Below, piece after piece: positions 1-7,660 of a stretch of 15,832 nucleotides of DNA. The notes under the pieces were generated by a model. It searched no databases, was not told the DNA's origin, and saw nothing but the letters and a program-made list of their open reading frames with translations. The stretch spans positions 1 to 15,832 of the forward strand of contig CALDIE010000304.1 in NCBI GenBank assembly GCA_937901625.1, given 5' to 3'. Origin of the DNA: an uncultured Lachnospiraceae bacterium. Its GTDB lineage: Bacteria; Bacillota; Clostridia; Lachnospirales; Lachnospiraceae. Position numbers and translations under genes: made by a program. Every line of letters begins with the position of its first letter. Position 1 is the stretch's first letter.

Positions 1-1
1 T

Positions 2-919
2 AACTTGGGTCTTGGAGATCCGGTTCCCATCTCCGCAGCGGAGCGCCTTGGACTCGGAGATATGCTTGATGAAGTGACTAAGCATTTTCCGGAACAGCTG
101 GAGGAAGAGGAAGAGGATGACCGGCCGAGAGTCGCAATCATCGGAAAGCCAAATGTAGGTAAGTCTTCCATTATCAACAAACTCCTTGGAGAGAATCGTC
201 TGATCGTTTCGGATATCGCCGGAACAACGAGAGACGCGGTGGACACACCGGTGAAGAGAAACGGCAAGGAATACGTATTTATCGATACGGCCGGACTTCG
301 CAGAAAGAACAGGATCAAGGAAGATTTAGAACATTACATGATCGTACGTACCGTCGGAGCGGTGGAGCGCTGCGATGTGGCTGTTTTGATCATCGATGCC
401 TCGGAAGGAGTAACGGAGCAGGATGCCAAGATCGCGGGGATCGCTCACGAGCGCGGCAAGGGTATGATCATCGTCGTCAACAAGTGGGATCTGGTGGAAA
501 AAGATACCCACACGATGAATGAGTTTACAAAGAACATCCGAAACACCCTGTCCTTTATGCCTTATGCTGAGATCCTGTATGTATCGGCTTTAACCGGACA
601 GCGACTGCCGAAACTGTTTGATACGATCGACATGGTCATTGAAAATCACGCGATGCGGGTACAGACAGGTGTGTTAAACGAGATCATGACGCAGGCAGTG
701 GCAATGCAGCAGCCTCCTACGGATAAGGGAAAGAGGCTTCGCCTGTTCTATATGACGCAGGTGAGTGTAAAACCGCCCACCTTTGTGATCTTTGTCAACG
801 ACAAGGACCTGATGCATTTCTCTTATACGAGATATATAGAGAATCAGATCCGTGATGCGTTTGAATTTCGCGGGACTCCGCTGAAATTTATTATAAGGGA
901 ACGTAATGAAAAAGAATAA
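2..919 (+). CDS. der: GTPase Der (EngA), 3' part; 5' end outside window
   Basis: Der is a double-domain GTPase needed for assembly of the 50S ribosomal subunit. The reading frame is open from base 2, so the gene is cut by the window edge. About 305 residues are present, against roughly 440 in the family. The first visible residues (GDPVPISA) match the end of the first G domain. The complete second G domain follows: GKPNVGKS at bases 143-166 (G1), then DIAGTTRD (G2), DTAGLRRK (G3), NKWD (G4) and a SALTG motif (G5). A linker rich in Glu (EEEEEDD) separates the two domains, as usual. The rest is the C-terminal KH-like domain. The TTG at base 5 is internal, not a start. plsY begins 21 bases downstream, so the two are probably co-transcribed. 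Confidence 0.96.
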   Translation, partial: NLGLGDPVPISAAERLGLGDMLDEVTKHFPEQLEEEEEDDRPRVAIIGKPNVGKSSIINKLLGENRLIVSDIAGTTRDAVDTPVKRNGKEYVFIDTAGLRRKNRIKEDLEHYMIVRTVGAVERCDVAVLIIDASEGVTEQDAKIAGIAHERGKGMIIVVNKWDLVEKDTHTMNEFTKNIRNTLSFMPYAEILYVSALTGQRLPKLFDTIDMVIENHAMRVQTGVLNEIMTQAVAMQQPPTDKGKRLRLFYMTQVSVKPPTFVIFVNDKDLMHFSYTRYIENQIRDAFEFRGTPLKFIIRERNEKE

Positions 920-940
920 GAATAAGGAGGCTGTAAGGTC

Positions 941-1600
941 ATGGAGAGGATCGTTTGTCTTCTGATAGGATATGCATTTGGTTTGTTTCAGACGTCTTAT
1001 ATCATCGGAAAGATCAATGGTATCGATATTCGTGAAAAGGGGAGCGGAAACGCGGGCACAACGAATACACTTCGTGTGTTGGGGAAAAAGGCCGGATTGA
1101 TCGTAATGCTGACGGATATCTGCAAAACAGCTCTGGCGGTATTGGTGGTATGGATCATCTACCACAACACACATGCCGAGGAGATGTTGCTGTTAAAGCT
1201 CTATACCGGTCTGGGAGCGGTGTTGGGACACAACTTCCCCTTCTATATGCACTTTAAGGGCGGAAAGGGAATTGCAGCCATGGGCGGTATGATACTGACC
1301 TTTGATTGGCCGTTTATTCCTTTCGGGCTCCTGCTGTTTTTCGGAACGGTAGCCATAACCCACTATGTATCGTTCGCATCCTTACTCTTAAGCGCCGGTT
1401 TTTACGTGATGCTTCTTGTGATGGGAATCTTTAAGATCGGTCGATTTGCGATGATACCCGGACCGATCCTTACGGAAATGTATGTGGTAGCCTTTGTCAT
1501 AGTGGCGATGGCATTTATCCGTCATAGTGAGAATATCAAAAAGCTCTTACGGGGCGAAGAAAGAAAAACCTATATCAATAAGAAAAATGATCCCAGGTAG
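941..1600 (+). CDS. plsY: glycerol-3-phosphate acyltransferase PlsY
   Basis: PlsY is an integral membrane enzyme that moves an acyl group from acyl-phosphate to sn-glycerol-3-phosphate, giving lysophosphatidic acid, the first membrane-lipid intermediate. The 219 residues have the family layout of several hydrophobic spans joined by conserved cytoplasmic loops. Motif 1 (SGNAGTTNTLR) is at residues 35-45, the glycine-rich phosphate-binding motif 2 (GHNFP ... FKGGKG) at 96-110, and motif 3 (RHSENI ... LLRGEE) at 194-207. An AAGGAGG ribosome site at 924-930 lies 10 bases before the ATG. The gene sits between der and gpsA. GpsA makes its substrate glycerol-3-phosphate, so the neighbourhood is metabolically coherent. 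The length is normal and nothing is missing. Confidence 0.97.
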   Translation: MERIVCLLIGYAFGLFQTSYIIGKINGIDIREKGSGNAGTTNTLRVLGKKAGLIVMLTDICKTALAVLVVWIIYHNTHAEEMLLLKLYTGLGAVLGHNFPFYMHFKGGKGIAAMGGMILTFDWPFIPFGLLLFFGTVAITHYVSFASLLLSAGFYVMLLVMGIFKIGRFAMIPGPILTEMYVVAFVIVAMAFIRHSENIKKLLRGEERKTYINKKNDPR

Positions 1601-1603
1601 AAA

Positions 1604-1640
1604 GATGGCGGCGTGTTGAAACATGCCGCTTTCTGTATTA
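1604..1640 (+). terminator. probable intrinsic terminator or attenuator after plsY
   Basis: An 8-bp stem (GCGGCGTG at 1608-1615 with CATGCCGC at 1622-1629, one G-U pair) closes a 6-base loop. It is followed by a short T-rich run that is broken by C and G (1630-1637). It begins only a few bases after the plsY stop. The weak T run means termination may be partial, letting some transcription continue into gpsA. Confidence 0.55.
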
Positions 1641-1722
1641 TAGTATAGGTATGCGGGTTGAAACGGAAATGTTCCTGTAACATGCGGATACCGAAACGGC
1701 AACCCGGTTTTACCTGTACTAT
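1640..1722. repeat. long imperfect inverted repeat between plsY and gpsA
   Basis: The outer arms pair over 1640-1651 with 1711-1722 (12 pairs, one G-U). After a small internal loop, CGGGTTG at 1654-1660 pairs perfectly with CAACCCG at 1700-1706. Inside, ATGTT (1669-1673) pairs with AACAT (1679-1683) around CCTGT. Together this makes one elongated hairpin of about 83 bases directly upstream of the gpsA ribosome site. It could be a leader structure for gpsA, a second weak terminator, or a remnant of a small palindromic mobile element. The sequence alone does not decide. Confidence 0.6.
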
Positions 1723-1763
1723 GGAAGCAGGATCAGGATCAAAGAAAGAGGGGTACATAGAGG

Positions 1764-2777
1764 ATGGCAGAGATTGGAATCATCGGAGCAGGCAGCTGGG
1801 GCACGGCGATCGCGTGGCTTCTTACCAACAACGGACATCATGTAACGATGTGGTCGGCAATCGGCAGTGAGATCGATATGCTGAGCACGGAGAGGGAACA
1901 TAAGGATAAACTGCCGGGCGTAAAGCTTCAGGACAGCATGTCTTTTACCAAGGATCTCAAGGAGGCGATCGAGGGAAAGGATCTGCTGGTCTTGGCAGTT
2001 CCTTCGATCTTTACCAGAAATACGGCAAAACAGATGAAGGAGTTCGTTAAGGATGGACAGAAGATCGTCAATGTAGCTAAGGGAATCGAGGAGAATACTC
2101 TCATGACCTTATCACAGATCATTGAAGAGGAGATTCCCCAGGCGATTGTTACCGTTATGAGCGGTCCTTCACATGCGGAGGAAGTAGGAAAGGGAATGCC
2201 TACTACGATCGTAGTGGGTGCTAAGAAGAAAGCTGATGCGGAATATGTGCAGGAGATCTTTAACTCCAATGTATTCCGTGTATATACATCCCCGGATGTA
2301 CTGGGAATCGAGCTGGGCGCAGCGCTTAAGAATGTGGTTGCGCTGGCAGCCGGTATGGCAGACGGTATGGGATACGGCGATAACACCAAGGCAGCTCTGA
2401 TCACCAGAGGTAACGCGGAAATCACCAGGCTGGGTCTTGCAATGGGAGGCAGGAGCGAGACTTTTGCCGGGCTTTCCGGTATCGGAGACCTGATCGTTAC
2501 CTGTGCCAGTGTGCATTCCAGGAACCGTAAAGCGGGCTTTTTGATGGGACAGGGCAAGACCCCCGATGAAGCTATGGCCGAGGTTAAGATGGTAGTGGAA
2601 GGCGTATATTCCGCCAAAGCAGCCATCGCCCTTTCCAAGAAGTATAATGTGGAGATGCCCATCGTTAATCAGGTAGAGAAGATACTTTTCGAAGGAAGAG
2701 ATACAAGGGACGCGATGATGGAGCTGATGCTCAGAAATAAGAAGAATGAGTACAGTACACTTCCCTGGGAAGAGTAG
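1764..2777 (+). CDS. gpsA: NAD(P)-dependent glycerol-3-phosphate dehydrogenase GpsA
   Basis: GpsA reduces dihydroxyacetone phosphate to sn-glycerol-3-phosphate in the cytoplasm and supplies the substrate of PlsY. The 337 residues match the family length. The N-terminal Rossmann dinucleotide site GAGSWGTA is at residues 8-15. VAKGIE follows at 104-109, GPSHAEEV at 134-141, and the active-site helix with Lys189 (ALKNVVALAAG) leads into the conserved segment GYGDNTKAALITRG at 203-216. The LSGIGDL segment is at 237-243. AGAGGGG at 1747-1753, 10 bases before the ATG, supports this start. The gene ends 4 bases before a perfect palindrome and is convergent with an ABC permease gene. Confidence 0.98.
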   Translation: MAEIGIIGAGSWGTAIAWLLTNNGHHVTMWSAIGSEIDMLSTEREHKDKLPGVKLQDSMSFTKDLKEAIEGKDLLVLAVPSIFTRNTAKQMKEFVKDGQKIVNVAKGIEENTLMTLSQIIEEEIPQAIVTVMSGPSHAEEVGKGMPTTIVVGAKKKADAEYVQEIFNSNVFRVYTSPDVLGIELGAALKNVVALAAGMADGMGYGDNTKAALITRGNAEITRLGLAMGGRSETFAGLSGIGDLIVTCASVHSRNRKAGFLMGQGKTPDEAMAEVKMVVEGVYSAKAAIALSKKYNVEMPIVNQVEKILFEGRDTRDAMMELMLRNKKNEYSTLPWEE

Positions 2778-2781
2778 GGGG

Positions 2782-2849
2782 GGGTGACAGAGGGACGTAC
2801 CTGTTGTCACCTAAGTATAGGTGACAACAGGTACGTCCCTCTGTCACCC
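2782..2849. repeat. perfect 32-bp inverted repeat, REP-like pair; possible two-way terminator
   Basis: Arms 2782-2813 and 2818-2849 are exact reverse complements around the loop AGTA, with no mismatch. Each arm also contains a shorter inverted repeat of its own (GGTGACA ... TGTCACC, 7 bp, 15-base interior), so the element looks like two REP-type units in head-to-head orientation. It begins 4 bases after the gpsA stop and ends 2 bases before the stop of the opposing permease gene, filling the whole gap. A run of eight G (2777-2784) borders the left side. No T run follows either arm. From memory, palindromes with a similar GTGACA(G)AGGGACG core occur in many copies in Clostridia and other genomes, sometimes next to Y1-type REP-associated transposases. 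I cannot check that here. Confidence 0.9.
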
Positions 2850-2851
2850 AA

Positions 2852-3901
2852 TCAGATGGCAAGATACCAGGTCGGCAAAAACAGGAAGGAAAACGCACGC
2901 AATACCGGCAAGTAGCGTGTGATATCGATAAATACCGGCGAGAACAACAGGCATCCCATGGTATACATCGGCAGGAACGCGTAAACAAAGTTGCGGTTCT
3001 TTACAAAGGTTGAGAGCAGGAAGAGTAAGAAAAAGCAAAGGATCACGTAAAAGAGAAGCCTTGCAAAGAGGTTTAGATATCCTGCAACAGATTCCACCTC
3101 GGCACGCAAATTGGTAAAGTAACACAGACATAAATAGGTGGGGATGAGGCTTAATACCAACGGTACCGCAATGGAGACAGCGCGAACAAGCGCTTTGTGG
3201 TAGATCGGATTGTCCGCGTCCTGATAATAGCTAAGAGCCCCCGAAAAGCCGGATATGAGTAACAGAACCACTAATAGCCCCGGCAGGGGAGTAAGGATCA
3301 TATTCGCAGAGGAGGTCTCCACCGATACATTTGGCTGATTCGCATAGGAAAAAGAAAAGGTGGAGCCGCGGTCTAAGTACTTCCGGTAGAGGGTATGCAC
3401 ATCCTTTGCGGAAAACAGATTAGGGTAGCAGGAAGAGATCGCACTCTGCGTAGTTAAATATCTCGTGATCAATTTCTCAGAGAGTTTCGAATAAAACATG
3501 GAGTATATGGTGGTATTGATCACGGACGGGAAGGATGAGGAGGAGTTCGTCACAACGGTCACCAGATTTTTCTTTTCCCCATCCATATAGTGGTCCAGCA
3601 GATCGCCCGGGATGAAATAACCGCACTCTGCCTGTCCTTTTCCGACCATGGTGCGAAGCTCCTCTTCTGAATCGACTATAATAAAATTCATTATGGACTC
3701 TGATGAATCCAGGGTGGAGAGCAGATCATCTTTGTCTTCACCGATCATATAGATGGCAACTTGCAGACCGTCATCTTCATTAGGGGTATAGTTGCTTAGC
3801 ATAAACGTAAAGACAGGCATAAAAAGAACGGACAACAGAAAGAGTGGGTTCTTAAAATACCGTTTAACGGTCAGGTATAATAGATGGGGAAGCTGTATCA
3901 T
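2852..3901 (-). CDS. ABC-2-type transporter permease (second subunit)
   Basis: This 349-residue membrane protein has the layout of ABC-2 exporter permeases of the ABC2_membrane_3 type. It has one N-terminal span (about 18-36), a large hydrophilic outer domain (about 37-205) and then five or six hydrophobic spans to the C-terminus. Its start overlaps the stop of the upstream permease in a TGATG arrangement at 3899-3903, which points to coupled translation and a 1:1 heterodimer. The ATPase partner is probably the product of 6938-7636. The substrate is unknown. The protein ends in WYLAI, and the stop codon lies 2 bases from the palindrome at 2782-2849. I see no sign of truncation, but a small loss at the C-terminus cannot be excluded. 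Confidence 0.85.
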   Translation of the reverse strand: MIQLPHLLYLTVKRYFKNPLFLLSVLFMPVFTFMLSNYTPNEDDGLQVAIYMIGEDKDDLLSTLDSSESIMNFIIVDSEEELRTMVGKGQAECGYFIPGDLLDHYMDGEKKNLVTVVTNSSSSFPSVINTTIYSMFYSKLSEKLITRYLTTQSAISSCYPNLFSAKDVHTLYRKYLDRGSTFSFSYANQPNVSVETSSANMILTPLPGLLVVLLLISGFSGALSYYQDADNPIYHKALVRAVSIAVPLVLSLIPTYLCLCYFTNLRAEVESVAGYLNLFARLLFYVILCFFLLFLLSTFVKNRNFVYAFLPMYTMGCLLFSPVFIDITRYLPVLRAFSFLFLPTWYLAI

Positions 3902-5085
3902 CAGAGTTTCCCTCCTTTCTTACGCAAACGAAGGATAAGCGCGCTCCCGGCAAAGAAAAGGATCGTCCACAGGAGTGCGTAAACGGTGAGATTTAAAAGG
4001 TTTGCTTCCTCACCGATCAGTACGGAATACAAAGAGCGGATCAGGCGGCCGTTGGGGAAGATATCCCCGATACGGCGTAAAAACAGAGGCACAAAAGGGG
4101 GCGGGATGATCCCGCCGCAGCATAAGTGCATCAACGTACTGATCAAAAAGTACATAAGGATCGTCGCCGGAGCGTCTTTTCCGGCCTGATAGAGCAGGAG
4201 AGAAAAGGAGGAAATGATCATGGCTGTCAAAACCAGGAAGAGGATCCCTTCGGCGCTTTTGGCAGTGGGATAAGGCTGTAACACTAAGATCGGGAATAAA
4301 AAGGCAAAGATAAAGAGAAAATGCGTCAGCCAGCGTGCAAAAAGACCCGGCAAAAGGGAGCCGTGTAAACAGTCGGACAGAGCGTAGTAGGCGGAACTTT
4401 CTCTTTTCATGGCAGGAGAAAAGCCCACCGGTAAATAGAAGATCAAAAGGATGATCCCCGACGCGACAAAGTACAGACGGGGCGTAGCCGCCGATTCAAA
4501 TTGAAAAGTGGAACGGCGTTCCAGGATAAAACTTAAATTGATCAGATCCACCCGCTCATAGGCCGCATTAAGATCGCTCCTCTTATCAAGGGCGTAGAAG
4601 AGATCTGCCGTGGTATAGTCCCCGGCCTGTGCAGCCGTTAATAGACGCACAAAAGCGCGAGCCGTTTCGGCGACATAGACCGTGGAGAGATCTTCTACAT
4701 CGGAAAAACGCACATTGATATCCGTAGATTGACCGGAAAAAAAGGTGTTCATCATATCCGGAGGAAAGTAACAAACGGCTATGGCGTCATGGTTGGCCAG
4801 TGCCTTCTCCGCCTCCTCCTTATCCATAAATTCGAAGGATAAGAGGGTCGATAAGGTATCCTCATTGGAAATAAAGTCAAGGATTTCATTTAAATGAGGA
4901 TCCTTTGCATCGTCGGTCACAAGCGCGACCGTGCCTGTATAATCATGTTCTTTCGGTACAAATACATAGATTACGGAACAGGCAGCCACCCCCATAAAAA
5001 TAGACAGTACGATCATTACGCAAATGACCCAGGGCAGGGCTAAGAGGTGCTTTTTGCTCTCCGTAAATAACAGTTTTCGTATCAT
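3901..5085 (-). CDS. ABC-2-type transporter permease (first subunit)
   Basis: This 394-residue membrane protein has the same architecture as its downstream partner. It has a short basic N-terminus, one span (about 18-43), an outer domain (about 44-200), then about five spans, and a basic C-terminal tail (RLRKKGGKL) expected in the cytoplasm. ABC-2 permeases of this type usually export drugs, peptides, lipids or ions, or act as resistance pumps. Nothing here names the substrate. It begins 14 bases after the 590-residue membrane protein gene ends, and its stop overlaps the next start. The ribosome site is weak (AGGTAAAG), which fits translation that depends on the upstream gene. Confidence 0.85.
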   Translation of the reverse strand: MIRKLLFTESKKHLLALPWVICVMIVLSIFMGVAACSVIYVFVPKEHDYTGTVALVTDDAKDPHLNEILDFISNEDTLSTLLSFEFMDKEEAEKALANHDAIAVCYFPPDMMNTFFSGQSTDINVRFSDVEDLSTVYVAETARAFVRLLTAAQAGDYTTADLFYALDKRSDLNAAYERVDLINLSFILERRSTFQFESAATPRLYFVASGIILLIFYLPVGFSPAMKRESSAYYALSDCLHGSLLPGLFARWLTHFLFIFAFLFPILVLQPYPTAKSAEGILFLVLTAMIISSFSLLLYQAGKDAPATILMYFLISTLMHLCCGGIIPPPFVPLFLRRIGDIFPNGRLIRSLYSVLIGEEANLLNLTVYALLWTILFFAGSALILRLRKKGGKL

Positions 5086-5099
5086 AATCTTTACCTAAT

Positions 5100-6872
5100 C
5101 TAGAAGAAAGAATCAAATAAATTCATGTTATAGAGATTGTCCGTGATCTCTTCCCCGAGACGTTCGAAGTCATCCGCATCCATGTGCAGCAGGCCGCGAC
5201 CGTTTCCGCTGATCCCTTCGATCCTGTCGGTAAGCGGAGAAATCGTAAACAATCCGTCCAAGACCAGGCTCATCGAATCATATGTGATCGCAGCCTCGTC
5301 AACTTCCAATGTAACGGAGGATGTATCTTTATCGATGGAAAAATTACCCTCCATTGCAAGGTTTGCGTCGTAGCCAAGGAAGGTCAGATCGCCTTCAAAA
5401 GTGATATCACCGCTTTCCGTGTTGTACGTTGAGCCGCCCGTGACATACAAAACATTATCACGGTAGGAATTTTTGATCTGCAGGGTGATCAGATCGGTTC
5501 TTAAAGACCGCCCGGTGCTTCCTTCCAGCCGCAGAGAGAGGTCGTAAACTTCATTACCTTCTGTGAGTTTCGTTTCCACGACAATATTGTCGGTAAGATA
5601 GTCACTTCCGTAAAAACCGATCGTTGTATTGTCACCGTCGATCTCGATCAATCGCCCGTAGCGGTCTAAGTAGACGTCAAATTCGGGCATATCACGGAAA
5701 ATTTCCAGGGAGGACGTAAATTTACGGTTTAAGTTGGAGCGGATGATCTCGCGAAACTCATCTTCATCAACATCATCAATGATGCAGATGGAGCGGATCA
5801 GATCTTCGTACTCATCCAGATAGTCATCCACGGCATCTTCGTGCAGTTCATACATATCATCGATAAAATCCTCCAGATCGTCCTCGTCGATCGTTACATG
5901 GTAACAGGTGCATTTTGTTGATTCTGAACCGAGATAAATGTATTTGCTCGCGGAGGACTTATGTACATCGATGCAATCATAGAGATCCTTCCACAAAGGA
6001 AAGGCATCTCTGTTGGTAAATATTCCGTACTGTGTAGCTATATAATCTCTGCGAAGGTCAAACAGATTAAAGGATAATCCGTCCACGGCTTCATCCGGTA
6101 AGGGAGCAGAGGAATCAAAGTAGGAGTTTTTATAATCCTCACCCAGACTTTCCGTATCGACATAAAGATAGCCGTCAAAGAAATAAGGTGACGCGAAACG
6201 TATACTTGACCCTTTCAGATACAGATCGGCTGCTGAAAGTTTTAAAAACATGATCCTTGCGGTAGAGGTAAAATAGATTTCATCATGGTCGGGAGCGTAG
6301 TCGAGATGCGCGATCATGCCGACGTGTTTCATAGTATCAAAACTGTTCGAATCGCTGGTCCCGATGGTGATATCCCAATCGACCGATACGGGAGTATCGC
6401 TGTTAAGCCCGGATAAAACGGTACCGGAAGTAAGGTTTGAGTAAAAGGTATCCTTCAAAGAGCCGTTGCCGACGGGCGTGTTTCCGGTCATCAATTCTTT
6501 AAAGACGGAGCTCTCGCCGAAGGTTTTTGCGAAAGCATAGATCACCCGCTGCTTCGGCGTAAGGAAATAGCCTCTCGCAAACAGAAGGACCACGACGATG
6601 CTGACGGCGAAGACAGAGACAACACTCCCTAAGATGATCCACAGTTTTTTGCGGGAGCGGTGTTCCTTGATGAGTGGAACGGCTACATTGGATCCGACGG
6701 CGGCATAATCCCGCTCGGGCGGAAGTGATGACAGATCCGTATACGGATTGACAGGTTCCGCAGGGTGATTTTCGGATGTTATGTCTGCAGATGAGGTATC
6801 TGCAGATGCGGCATCCGTAGATGCTTTGATCGTGGGTTGAAGATCCGAAGGTTGTTTCGTGTTTTCATTCAT
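5100..6872 (-). CDS. single-span membrane protein with large outer domain, function unknown
   Basis: I do not recognise this 590-residue protein. Residues 1-75 are hydrophilic and rich in Ser, Asp, Ala and Pro, probably disordered and cytoplasmic. RSRKK (72-76) precedes a single strong span at about 77-99. The rest (about 105-590) should lie outside the cell. It is rich in alternating polar and hydrophobic stretches typical of beta structure, especially after residue 390. An intensely acidic, probably helical segment runs from about 328 to 374, just after Cys321 and Cys323. There is no lipobox and no catalytic motif I can name. It lies between the ATPase gene and the two permease genes of one operon, so it may be an outer accessory or substrate-capturing subunit. 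AAGGGG 8 bases before the ATG supports this start. Confidence 0.75.
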   Translation of the reverse strand: MNENTKQPSDLQPTIKASTDAASADTSSADITSENHPAEPVNPYTDLSSLPPERDYAAVGSNVAVPLIKEHRSRKKLWIILGSVVSVFAVSIVVVLLFARGYFLTPKQRVIYAFAKTFGESSVFKELMTGNTPVGNGSLKDTFYSNLTSGTVLSGLNSDTPVSVDWDITIGTSDSNSFDTMKHVGMIAHLDYAPDHDEIYFTSTARIMFLKLSAADLYLKGSSIRFASPYFFDGYLYVDTESLGEDYKNSYFDSSAPLPDEAVDGLSFNLFDLRRDYIATQYGIFTNRDAFPLWKDLYDCIDVHKSSASKYIYLGSESTKCTCYHVTIDEDDLEDFIDDMYELHEDAVDDYLDEYEDLIRSICIIDDVDEDEFREIIRSNLNRKFTSSLEIFRDMPEFDVYLDRYGRLIEIDGDNTTIGFYGSDYLTDNIVVETKLTEGNEVYDLSLRLEGSTGRSLRTDLITLQIKNSYRDNVLYVTGGSTYNTESGDITFEGDLTFLGYDANLAMEGNFSIDKDTSSVTLEVDEAAITYDSMSLVLDGLFTISPLTDRIEGISGNGRGLLHMDADDFERLGEEITDNLYNMNLFDSFF

Positions 6873-6880
6873 GATAATTC

Positions 6881-6946
6881 CCCTTATTTATGGGTGGTAG
6901 TGTCAAGTCTGACACTCCTTTTTTGTTACTAAATCCCTTATTTATG
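6881..6946. repeat. 12-bp direct repeat flanking an intergenic hairpin
   Basis: CCCTTATTTATG occurs exactly at 6881-6892 and 6935-6946. On the minus strand the upstream copy contains the last codons and stop of the ATPase gene, and the downstream copy supplies the ribosome site of the next gene. The 42 bases between them hold the hairpin at 6899-6916. The arrangement could come from a small duplication or from an insertion that duplicated its target. Confidence 0.7.
6899..6924 (+). terminator. hairpin plus T run, oriented against the operon
   Basis: AGTGTCA (6899-6905) pairs perfectly with TGACACT (6910-6916) around AGTC, followed on the plus strand by CC and six T. That is the shape of an intrinsic terminator for plus-strand transcription, although all genes here are on the minus strand. 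On the minus strand it is a plain hairpin with an A run before it, so it should not terminate the operon. It could block antisense transcripts or protect or process the mRNA between the ATPase and the next gene. Confidence 0.5.
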
Positions 6947-7636
6947 CAGGGCACGGATGAGTTCCGCACCCCTTATATCCTTTGGTAAAAGTTCAAGTTT
7001 GGATTGCTTTAACGCGTACAACGTAGTGCAGACATCCAATTCGTTCTCGTCGTGTGTAGAGAGTAAAATAGTTTTTCCGGGAGACGAAAGATAGGTTTTT
7101 AAGAACCTGATGAGTTCCGCCTTTGCTTCCAGATCCAAAGCGGCTGCGGGTTCATCCATCAGCAGGATATCCGGATCCCTTAAGAGCGCGATGGCGATGC
7201 CGGCTCTTTTTTTCATTCCGCCCGAGCATTCTCTTGCGGTCTTATTCAAATAATCACCGATTCCAAGCATGGCGATCTCGGGACGTTCCAGCGTGGTCAA
7301 AAGAGCCTGTTTGCTTCCCGGATACCATAAAAGGAGGTTATCCAAAATACTCAGTTCCGGAATTAAAGGGTTCGACTGGGGAACATAGCCCATGACTTTG
7401 CCGCGCATCTTACGATCCTTTAACAGATCCGTGCCGTTATACAGGACGGAGGCACCGCGACAGGTTCTCGATCCGGAAAGGATGGAGAGAAGCGTTGACT
7501 TACCGCTTCCGTTTGAGCCTAAGATCGCGATGCTCTCGCCGGCGTAAATATCAAAGTTTATATGATCGAGAACATGATTCTTCCTAAAGGAAAAATCGAC
7601 ATTTTGAACCTGTAACAGGATATGGTTGTTATCCAT
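6938..7636 (-). CDS. ABC transporter ATP-binding protein
   Basis: This 232-residue cytoplasmic ATPase powers an exporter, most likely the pair of ABC-2 permeases encoded downstream on the same strand. All motifs are present in order: Walker A GSNGSGKST at residues 40-48, Q-loop Gln87, signature CSGGM at 137-141, Walker B ILLMDEP at 157-163, and H-loop His195 in STHDE. The signature has Cys instead of the usual Leu in LSGG, which is common in this exporter subfamily. AAAGG 8 bases before the ATG fits this start. The gene begins 24 bases after the flavodiiron protein gene ends, with no terminator between, so the two probably share a transcript. Confidence 0.93.
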   Translation of the reverse strand: MDNNHILLQVQNVDFSFRKNHVLDHINFDIYAGESIAILGSNGSGKSTLLSILSGSRTCRGASVLYNGTDLLKDRKMRGKVMGYVPQSNPLIPELSILDNLLLWYPGSKQALLTTLERPEIAMLGIGDYLNKTARECSGGMKKRAGIAIALLRDPDILLMDEPAAALDLEAKAELIRFLKTYLSSPGKTILLSTHDENELDVCTTLYALKQSKLELLPKDIRGAELIRALHK

Positions 7637-7660
7637 GGAAAAACCTTTCTTGTAAATGCG

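Noticed and set aside
1658..1870. 70-codon open frame between plsY and gpsA
   Set aside because: It lies in the hairpin region, overlaps gpsA in another frame, has a TTG start and no ribosome site.
1928..2810. Long minus-strand open frames across gpsA
   Set aside because: They are antisense shadows of a well-conserved gene and show no protein family features.
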